From CAZJHD01 sp964545855 (GTDB taxonomy: Bacteria > Planctomycetota > UBA1135 > JACQFD01), in contig CAZJHD010000060.1 in the NCBI GenBank assembly GCA_964545855.1, positions 1 to 26,805 on the forward strand: DNA of 26,805 bases, given 5' to 3'. This document shows positions 15,684-22,422 of the stretch, piece after piece (positions within the stretch are counted from its first letter, which is position 1; every line of letters begins with the position of its first letter). The notes under the pieces are model-generated. The model was not told where the DNA came from. It was given only the letters and a program-made list of their open reading frames with translations, and made no database searches. The position numbers and the translations under genes were made by a program.

Positions 15684-16982
15684 ATGCAGCCCGTCGCCGT
15701 CCTCCTGCTCGCCGCGTTCCACCTCCCGATCCCTCTCCAGGAGCCGACGACGGTCGCGCGCGCGCGGCGCGCCGTCGAGAGCGCGCCGTCCCTCGCGGAG
15801 CCCGCGCGCCGGGGACCGGTGTCCCGGCGCTTCTCCCTCGCGTCGATCCTCGGCCCGCGAAGCGTCTCCGAGGCCAAGACGACCTACGTCCGGAACGCGG
15901 GGATGGGGCCCGCGACGGTCGGCTGGAACGCCACGGGCCTCGACGGCCTGACGCCGCTCGAGGCGTGGATCGAGTCGCGCGTCGCGGCGCTCCCGGGAGT
16001 CGCGACGGTGGCATTCCTGAAGCACGAGACGACGACCTATGGGCGATCGCTGTCTTCCGCGCGCAGCACCCGGGAGCTGGAGGTGACGGGCGATTCGGAC
16101 GCGTTCGTGACGCACGTCGAGCAGCTCCTCGCGGGACTGCGGGCCCGAGCAGGGAGCCGCGTCGAGATCTCGGCCGCCATCGTCCAGGGGAAGCCCGGCG
16201 CCAGCGTTCCCGCGTCCCTCGAGATCACGATGCTCGACGAGGCGGCCTACCGCGCGCGGCTGGAGGCGCTGCGCGAGCCGACGGGCGCGCTCGAGGTGCT
16301 CCTCACGCCGAAGGTGCTCTGCCTCTCCGGCGAGGAGGCGAGCGTCGGTGTGCTGGAGCAGCACGCCTTCGTCGTCGACTACGAGCTCCAGAGCAGCGGA
16401 GCGAGCCTCGTCGCCGATCCGGTCATCGACGTGGTGCAGGAGGGCGTCCTGATGCTCGCGACGCCGATCGTGCACCCCGACGGCGCGGAGCTCACGGCCC
16501 ACGTCTCCTTCCAGCTCGCCGACCTGTTCCGCCCCGTCGAGGAGGCGAAGAAGCGCGTGGGCGAGCACGAGTTCACGATCCAGCTCCCGGAGGACGCGCT
16601 CACCTCCTGGAACAGCGGCCCGCTCGTCGTCCCGCTCGCGACGCCGGCGGTGCGCGTGCGCGGCGTGTCACGGATCTCCACGGAGGGAGCTCTCGGACGG
16701 CTGCCCGTCGAGTTCCTGATCCACTTCCGCGTCGTCGGCGCGCCGGGCTCGCCCGACACGGCGCCGGGACGGGTCGTGGCCGCCGATCCCGAGACGCGCA
16801 TCGTCGTCGTCGAGGGGAGCGAGGAGTTCCTCGCGGCGAAGCCCGGCTACGAGATCACGGCCGTGCGACGCGACGGATCCGGCGACGCGATGCTGCGCGT
16901 CGTGCGCCGCGAGGGAGGTCTCCTCCTCACGGAGCACGTCGACGGACCGCTCCCCGCCGCCGGCGACGGCGTGCGCTTCTGA
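15684..16982 (+). CDS. Exported secretin-domain-like protein of unknown function
   Basis: A protein of 432 residues starting 10 bases after the anti-sigma gene, with GAGG eight bases before ATG 15684, so it belongs to the same operon. A short signal-like start (residues 1 to about 18) leads to a basic region and SRRFSLASILG. Residues about 157-285 resemble a secretin core: VEISAAIVQ, then LEVLLTPKVLCLSGEEASVGV (the secretin pattern of a list of alternative values followed by a beta strand), EQHAFVVDYELQ, and VLMLATPIVHPDGAELTAHVSFQLADL. It lacks the N-terminal ring-building N0/N1 domains of true secretins. The C-terminal 70 residues (PGRVVAADPETRIVVVEGSEEFL...) resemble a small beta domain found after such cores. 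It is perhaps an outer-membrane or pilus-associated component controlled by the ECF system; an assignment to type II/III secretion is not secure. Confidence 0.7.
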   Translation: MQPVAVLLLAAFHLPIPLQEPTTVARARRAVESAPSLAEPARRGPVSRRFSLASILGPRSVSEAKTTYVRNAGMGPATVGWNATGLDGLTPLEAWIESRVAALPGVATVAFLKHETTTYGRSLSSARSTRELEVTGDSDAFVTHVEQLLAGLRARAGSRVEISAAIVQGKPGASVPASLEITMLDEAAYRARLEALREPTGALEVLLTPKVLCLSGEEASVGVLEQHAFVVDYELQSSGASLVADPVIDVVQEGVLMLATPIVHPDGAELTAHVSFQLADLFRPVEEAKKRVGEHEFTIQLPEDALTSWNSGPLVVPLATPAVRVRGVSRISTEGALGRLPVEFLIHFRVVGAPGSPDTAPGRVVAADPETRIVVVEGSEEFLAAKPGYEITAVRRDGSGDAMLRVVRREGGLLLTEHVDGPLPAAGDGVRF

Positions 16983-16995
16983 AGCGGCCGGGCGT

Positions 16996-17039
16996 CACCC
17001 GGGAATGGGGTCAGACCCCTTTCCCGGCCCCATTCCCGG
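16996..17039. repeat. Palindromic dispersed repeat, copy 2
   Basis: Thirty-two bases (16996-17027) equal the reverse complement of copy 1 at 2497-2531. Here an extra CCCCATTCCCGG (17028-17039) is added and pairs perfectly with CCGGGAATGGGG (16999-17010) over 12 bases. It again lies between convergent genes, 13 bases after a stop codon. A third, shorter relative may begin at the right edge of the window. Confidence 0.8.
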
Positions 17040-17059
17040 CACCCCCGAAAGCGAACCGC

Positions 17060-17132
17060 GCGCGCCGGTCGAGGGGACCGGCGCGCACGGCAGGCGCAGC
17101 ACGGGGCTGCGCTCGGCTCCGATCGGGAGCCG
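17060..17132 (-). terminator. Three consecutive perfect hairpins, probable terminator array
   Basis: GCGCGCCGGTC/GACCGGCGCGC (17060-17086, 11 pairs), GCGCAGC/GCTGCGC (17094-17112, 7 pairs) and CGGCTCC/GGAGCCG (17114-17132, 7 pairs) all have five-base loops and are nearly contiguous. They lie just beyond the stop of the minus-strand secreted protein and would end or protect its transcript. There is no strong T run, so the mechanism is not clear. Confidence 0.5.
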
Positions 17133-17139
17133 TTCTTCG

Positions 17140-17664
17140 CTAGAAATTCGGGAAGACGTCCGCGATGAACTTGCTGATCACCTGCGCCGTCGCCTGGCTC
17201 TGCGGCGTCGTCGGGAGCCAGTAGCTGAAGGTGTGGGCCCGCGCGTCGGTGCCGCCGCGGAAGACCGTCACGGTCGTCATCGGGATGTCGGAGACGAAGA
17301 GCTGCTCGTCGCACGCGAGCGGCGCGCCGGCGGCGGCGAGATCCTTCTGGAGCTTCTCCACCATCTGCGAGCTGATGAAGGCGAGGTCGGCGTCCTTCGA
17401 CAGCGGGAAGAGCGACGTGCCGCCCGAGACGCGCGAGATCGAAGCGACGCCGTTGTTGTAGACGGCGAGGTGCTGGTGGAGCACGCCCGTCAGGGTGAAG
17501 CCCGAGATGTCGAAGACGAGCACCGGCTCCTGCACGAGCGGATTCGTCGTGCAGGGCACGCCCGGCGAGGGCGTCGGTCCGACGACCGTTCCCTGTCCCT
17601 GCGGGACGGAGAGGGCCGAGAGCGGGAGCGCCGCGAGAGCGGCGATGGCGATCGATCGAAGCAT
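17140..17664 (-). CDS. Small secreted hypothetical protein
   Basis: A protein of 174 residues of unknown family. A clear signal peptide (basic start, hydrophobic ALAALPLSALS to about residue 19) is followed by a Gly/Pro-rich linker. The body has strand-like segments such as PVLVFDISGFTLTGVLHQHLAVYNNG and TVTVFRGGTDARAHTFSYWLP, and two cysteines (C38 and C118) that could form a disulfide outside the cytoplasm. ATG 17664 is chosen because GGAGG lies five bases upstream; the in-frame ATG at 17676 overlaps that site and would add four residues. It is convergent with the secretin-like gene across the hairpin-filled gap and divergent from the M20 gene. No function can be given. Confidence 0.78.
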   Translation of the reverse strand: MLRSIAIAALAALPLSALSVPQGQGTVVGPTPSPGVPCTTNPLVQEPVLVFDISGFTLTGVLHQHLAVYNNGVASISRVSGGTSLFPLSKDADLAFISSQMVEKLQKDLAAAGAPLACDEQLFVSDIPMTTVTVFRGGTDARAHTFSYWLPTTPQSQATAQVISKFIADVFPNF

Positions 17665-17961
17665 GCTGGCCTCCATGGCTCGCGAGGAGATGGTTTCGTG
17701 GAACGGTGCGGTCGTCGGGCGGAGTCGCGTGGGGTCGCTCGGCGTGTGCGGAGGCGGACGCACGGTCGCGTGAGCCGCGTCTCGCACCCGACGGCCGACA
17801 TGGCACCACGGACCGCGCTCCAGGGGAAGCCTCGAAACGACCCGTGCTCGGCCGCGGCGCGGCGCGCGTCCGCCACGGCAGCTATTCTCGCGCGCGGACG
17901 CGGAGCCGGAGACCGCGCGTCCGACTCGAAGCACTCCCGGCTCCCCGCTCGCTCCCGATCG

Positions 17962-19299
17962 ATGGACCCCGTCACCTTCCTCCTCGCGCTCCCGCTCCTG
18001 CTCGTTCCCGTCGAGGATCCCGTGTCCGCGGCCGTCGATCGGGAGGCGGCGTCCCTCGACGCGCTCTACCGCGCGCTCCACGCGAGCCCCGAGCTCTCCT
18101 ACCACGAGCGGGAGACCTCCGAGCGGCTGGCCACGGAGCTGGAGCGCCTCGGCTTCCAGGTGACGAAGCGCGTCGGGCGGTTCGAGGACGCCGCGCGCAC
18201 GTCCCACGGCGTCGTCGCCGTGCTGCGCAACGGAGAGGGACCGACGGTGCTGCTCCGCGCCGACATGGACGCGCTCCCCATCGAGGAGAGGACGGGCCTG
18301 CCGTGGGCGAGCGTCGCGCGCGGCCCCGCCGACTCGGGCGAGAGCGTCTTCGTCATGCACGCCTGCGGCCACGACGTGCACATGACCTGCCTCGTCGGCG
18401 CCGCGCGCGTCCTCGCGGGCCTGCGCGCACGCTGGAGCGGCACGCTCGTCCTCGTCCTGCAGCCGGCGGAGGAGCGCGCGCCCGGCGGCGCCGAGGCGAT
18501 GCTCGCCGACGGCCTCTACGAGCGCTTCCCGAAGCCCGACTTCGCGCTCGCGCTCCACTGCGACGCGACGCTCGAATCGGGGAAGGTGGGCTGGGTCGAG
18601 GGGTGGGCCCTCGCGAACGTCGACACCGTCGACGTCACCGTGCGCGGCGTCGGTGGCCACGGCGCCTATCCGCAGGCCACGAAGGACCCGATCGTGATCG
18701 CGGCGCAGATCGTCCTCGCGCTACAGACGATCGTGAGCCGCGAGATCGCCGCCACGGAGCCCGCCGTCGTCACCGTGGGGTCGATCCACGGCGGCACGAA
18801 GCACAACGTGATCCCCGACGAGGTGGCGCTCCAGCTCACGGTGCGCTCCTACGGGTCGGAGACCCGCGCGAAGGTGCTGGCCGCCATCGAGCGCATCGTG
18901 CTCCACACGGCGCGCGCCGCGGGCGTGCCCGAGGGACGCGAGCCGCTGGTCGACCTCCACCCGGAGCGCTTCGTCCCCTCCACCTGGAACGCGCCCGATC
19001 TCGTGCGTCGCGCGACGGCGACGCTGCGCTCGACGCTCGGCGCCGAGAACGTCGTCGCGCGCGAGCCCGTGATGGGCGGAGAGGACTTCGGCCGATTCAG
19101 CCTCGACGACCGGAGCGTCCCCTGCTTCATGTTCTGGCTCGGCACCGTCGCGCCGGAGCGCGTGGCGCGCGCCCGCGAGGGGAAGCTGGTGCTGCCCTCG
19201 CTCCATTCGAGCGCCTACGCGCCGGAGCACGTCCCCGCGATCCGCACCGGAGTGCGCGCTCTCGCGGCCTGCGTCCTCGACCTCTTGCCGGCGCGGTGA
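17962..19299 (+). CDS. Exported M20-family amidohydrolase/peptidase
   Basis: A protein of 445 residues with a signal-like start (MDPVTFLLALPLLLVP), unlike the usual cytoplasmic members of about 380-400 residues. It has the M20D (hippurate hydrolase / N-acyl-L-amino acid amidohydrolase) motifs: RADMDALPIEE (99-109), HACGHDVHM with metal ligands C135 and H137, QPAEE with E171 (general base E170), H199, the dimerisation-lid GGHGAYP (231-237), MGGEDF (371-376), and H415 as the last ligand. It should cleave an acyl or amino-acid group from an N-acyl amino acid or a short peptide. In NSAR pathways the final L-desuccinylase is an M20 enzyme, but this one is probably exported and 6 kb from the racemase, so the link is weak. 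TATTCT (17883-17888) is a possible -10 box. It starts the co-directional block reaching to 26781. Confidence 0.93.
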   Translation: MDPVTFLLALPLLLVPVEDPVSAAVDREAASLDALYRALHASPELSYHERETSERLATELERLGFQVTKRVGRFEDAARTSHGVVAVLRNGEGPTVLLRADMDALPIEERTGLPWASVARGPADSGESVFVMHACGHDVHMTCLVGAARVLAGLRARWSGTLVLVLQPAEERAPGGAEAMLADGLYERFPKPDFALALHCDATLESGKVGWVEGWALANVDTVDVTVRGVGGHGAYPQATKDPIVIAAQIVLALQTIVSREIAATEPAVVTVGSIHGGTKHNVIPDEVALQLTVRSYGSETRAKVLAAIERIVLHTARAAGVPEGREPLVDLHPERFVPSTWNAPDLVRRATATLRSTLGAENVVAREPVMGGEDFGRFSLDDRSVPCFMFWLGTVAPERVARAREGKLVLPSLHSSAYAPEHVPAIRTGVRALAACVLDLLPAR

Positions 19300-19310
19300 C
19301 GATCCGGTCG

Positions 19311-22274
19311 ATGCGACGCATCGTGCCGATCGCCGTCCTGGGGGCGATCGGCCTCGCGATCCTGGTGTTCGTTCTCCTGTCGGGCGACCCTCGGGATCGG
19401 CCGCGCCCCGCGCCGGAGCCGCCCGCGCCCGGCTCCACGGGACCGGCGATCGAGACGGGCGCCGCCGTCGTCGCGCGCGTCGAACCCGAGACGCCCGAGG
19501 CCATCGCACGGGCGCGAGCGGCGGAAGGATCGGCCGGCGCCGCCGACCTCGGGCCCGAGCCCGGCGACTCGCTCTTCGAGGCGGCCCTCTCGGGCCTCGT
19601 CGGTCGCGTGGTCGAGCCCGACGGCACGCCCGTGCCGGGCGTCGTCGTGGAGGTGCTCGGCGGCTTCGCCGAGGCCCTCGAGACCGATCTGATGCGGAGC
19701 CTCTTCGATCCCGACTCCTTCGCGCCGCGCATCGAGCAGGCGCGCACGACGACCGGAGAGGACGGTCGCTTCCAGTTTCGCCGCTTGGATCCCCGCGGCT
19801 GGTACCTCCTCGCACTGAACCTCGGCCGGGAACGTCCCCAGATCCGTTTCCTCGACCGCGCCCCGAACCCGGGCGAGACGGAGGATCTCGGCGATCTCGT
19901 GCTCGCGCCTCCGACGACCTGGTCGGGCCGCGTCGTCGACGAGCGCGGAGCGCCCCTCGCGCGCGCGCGCGTGAAGGCGTCGGCGATCCCCACCGCCGGC
20001 TGGCAGGGAGGTCTCGCGCACCTTCGCCCCGGTGGTGCGCTGCGGCTCCCCGGCATCCTCCACGCGAGCCATACGGTCGAGATCTGGGAGATGCCGCGGT
20101 GGATCGAGCGCCTCCTCGATCGGCTGCCGGCCGTCGCCTCGACGACCGATGCCGGCGGCCGCTTCCTCATCGCCGGCGTTCCCGAGGGACAGGGAACGCT
20201 CGTCGTCGAGGCAGCGGGCCGCCCGGCGCACGTCCACGGCCCGATCCCGTTCCCGAAGGGAGGAGGCGAGAAGGATCTCGGCGACGTCGTCGTCCCCCCC
20301 GGCGAAGTCGCCGAAGTGCGCGTCCTCGACGATTCGGGCGCGCCCGTTCCCGGCGCCGAGGTACGGCTCGGCATCCTCTCGCCCTTCGAGGAGGAGCTCG
20401 CCGTCTTCCTCCCGTCGCGGCGCACCGACGAGCGCGGCGTCGCCGTGGAGCGCGGAGTGCCCGGAACCCACGCCTACGTCGCCGTGCGCGGATCCCGTCT
20501 CGCCGACTGGATCGTGACGGAGCGCCGCGAGCTCGTCGGCGACGTGATCGAGGTGCGCATCGCGGCAACGGCGTCGCTCCGGATCCGGACGACGACGAAG
20601 GACGACACGCCCATCGACGCGCGCGTCGCGATCCATCGGAGCCGCGATCTGCTGAGCCTCTTCCCGCCGCTCGTGAGCCCGCGGCGGGCGCCGCTCGATC
20701 GCTTGGAGACCGGCCTGCTCGTCGTGCGCGGGCTCCCCCGCGCCTCCTATCGCGTCATCGTGCAGGCCGAGGGCCGGCGCACGGAGACCGTCGACGTCGA
20801 TCTCGAGGACCAGGCGGAGAAGGAGATCACGCTCGCTCTCGGCGCCGCACGCTTCGCCGACGTGCGCGTCTCGGCGGGCGAGACCCCGGTCGCGGGCGCA
20901 CTCGTCGTCGCCTTCGGCGAGGACGAGATCGACGACCACGGCCTGGAGAGGCTCGCGTCGGCCCGCACGAACGGCGACGGCGACGCGCGCGTCGAGATCC
21001 CGGAAGCCGGCTCCTTCCACCTCGTCGCGAGCCATCCCGGGTTCGCGACGAGGATCCTGGTGCTCGCCGAGCCGCCCGGCGTGCGCGTTCCCGTCGAGCT
21101 CGGCGCCGGCGGCGTGCTGGAGGGTCGCATCTCCTGGAACGGGGGACCGCCGCAGGAACCGTGGCTCCTCACCGTCGAGGGCCGGAGCGACGTGCAATAC
21201 GAGCCGCTCCGCGTGCGCGTGACGGCGAGCGACGGCACGTTCCGGATCACGCACCTGCCGGCGGGCAGCTACCAGCTCCGGGCCCTCCAGCGGCTCTTCG
21301 GCGGCGACCTGCTCGCCACCATGCCGGAGACGATGGATCGCGAGCCGCGGAGCCTGTCGAGCCAGCGGCTCGAGGTGCGCGAGGGCGAGACGACCTGGGT
21401 GGAGCTCGACACCGGGACGGGGACGCGCGTCCCCTCTTCCGACGATGCGACACTCTCGGGCACGGTCTTCCTCGATGGCGCGCCGCTCGCGAGCGCGACC
21501 GTCCGCGCGCGCGGCGCGCGCTCCGCCTCGTCGCGCACCGACGCGTCGGGCCGCTTCGAGTTCGGCGTGCTCCCGCCGGGGCTCTACGAGGTGCAGGCGC
21601 TCTCCTCCGACGACGGCGGCATGCTCGCGACCCGGCGTGCCGAGCTGCTGCGCGGATCTCGCGAGTTCCTCCACTTCGACCTGCGCTCCGGGGGCCCGCT
21701 CGACGTGGTCGTCTCCAGCTCGGGCGGTCCGGTCGCCAAGGCGCGCCTCGAGCTGCTCCGCCGCGGCGACCCCTGGGGAGGATCGGCCTCCGGCGGCTGG
21801 ACCGTGCGCCGCGCGACGGACGCCGCCGGCCGCCATCGCTTCGACCGTCTCGGGGAAGGGCGCTATCGCCTCCTCGTGCGCGCTCCGGGGCACGTCGACT
21901 CCCCGCCCGTCGACCTCACGATCACGGCGGGCTCCGCGCCGGCCCCCGTCGTCGTCGATCTCGTCCCCGGAGCGCACCTCTCCGGAACGGTCGCGCTCCC
22001 CTCCGACGCAACACCCGTGCGCGTGAGCCTCGCGTTCCTGCCCCGCGGCGAGAACGCCGAGTGGACGACGGCGCGCGTCACGCTCCCCGAGGGCCGCTTC
22101 GAGATCCGCGAGCTGCCAGCCGGCGCCTACACGGTGACGCTCTCGCTCACGATCCGCCGCGCCGATGGATCGATCGAGCGCCCGCGCTTCGAGCCCATCG
22201 TGGTCGAGCTGCCGGAGGGCGGCCGAACGGATGCGCGTCTCCATTTCCCCTCGGCGGACGCGTCCGGACGATGA
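19311..22274 (+). CDS. Membrane-anchored carboxypeptidase-regulatory-like repeat protein A
   Basis: A protein of 987 residues. An N-terminal membrane helix (about 5-23) is followed by a Pro/Ala/Glu-rich linker to about residue 85. From there, nine beta-sandwich-like units follow, each beginning with a pattern such as LSGLVGRVVEPDGTPVPGV or WSGRVVDERGAPLARARV and ending with DGRFxF..L..G.Y motifs: approximate starts 93, 204, 333, 422, 513, 602, 713, 795 and 889. This is the carboxypeptidase-D regulatory-like/SpaA-like fold, used for binding or as structural stalks. No catalytic residues are seen. It is likely a surface or periplasmic scaffold. It starts 11 bases after the M20 stop; an in-frame GTG at 19296 overlapping that stop (GTGA) is an equal alternative. 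Its full-length paralogue follows. Confidence 0.85.
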   Translation: MRRIVPIAVLGAIGLAILVFVLLSGDPRDRPRPAPEPPAPGSTGPAIETGAAVVARVEPETPEAIARARAAEGSAGAADLGPEPGDSLFEAALSGLVGRVVEPDGTPVPGVVVEVLGGFAEALETDLMRSLFDPDSFAPRIEQARTTTGEDGRFQFRRLDPRGWYLLALNLGRERPQIRFLDRAPNPGETEDLGDLVLAPPTTWSGRVVDERGAPLARARVKASAIPTAGWQGGLAHLRPGGALRLPGILHASHTVEIWEMPRWIERLLDRLPAVASTTDAGGRFLIAGVPEGQGTLVVEAAGRPAHVHGPIPFPKGGGEKDLGDVVVPPGEVAEVRVLDDSGAPVPGAEVRLGILSPFEEELAVFLPSRRTDERGVAVERGVPGTHAYVAVRGSRLADWIVTERRELVGDVIEVRIAATASLRIRTTTKDDTPIDARVAIHRSRDLLSLFPPLVSPRRAPLDRLETGLLVVRGLPRASYRVIVQAEGRRTETVDVDLEDQAEKEITLALGAARFADVRVSAGETPVAGALVVAFGEDEIDDHGLERLASARTNGDGDARVEIPEAGSFHLVASHPGFATRILVLAEPPGVRVPVELGAGGVLEGRISWNGGPPQEPWLLTVEGRSDVQYEPLRVRVTASDGTFRITHLPAGSYQLRALQRLFGGDLLATMPETMDREPRSLSSQRLEVREGETTWVELDTGTGTRVPSSDDATLSGTVFLDGAPLASATVRARGARSASSRTDASGRFEFGVLPPGLYEVQALSSDDGGMLATRRAELLRGSREFLHFDLRSGGPLDVVVSSSGGPVAKARLELLRRGDPWGGSASGGWTVRRATDAAGRHRFDRLGEGRYRLLVRAPGHVDSPPVDLTITAGSAPAPVVVDLVPGAHLSGTVALPSDATPVRVSLAFLPRGENAEWTTARVTLPEGRFEIRELPAGAYTVTLSLTIRRADGSIERPRFEPIVVELPEGGRTDARLHFPSADASGR

Positions 22275-22422
22275 CCGGCGCACGAACGATTCGTTCGGCC
22301 GCGCGCACCCGCGCGCACGATTCGTCCCGATCGCCGCACGCACGGGCGCGGTGCGCGCCACTGGCACGCACCGTGCTCGGCGGCGCGCTCCCCGGACTCG
22401 AGAGCCCTCCCGGCACCCTGCC
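22275..22422. promoter_or_regulatory. Gap between the paralogues with a 15-base palindrome
   Basis: The 148-base gap holds CGAACGA-T-TCGTTCG (22283-22297), a perfect 7+1+7 palindrome eight bases after the stop, and a second ACGATTCGT at 22317-22325 that repeats its centre. It could be an operator or a weak hairpin. No promoter was placed. Confidence 0.35.

Noticed and set aside
17706..19310. Upstream extension of repeat protein A through the M20 gene
   Set aside because: It is a shadow frame of the M20 gene; the membrane helix that begins the protein starts at 19311.
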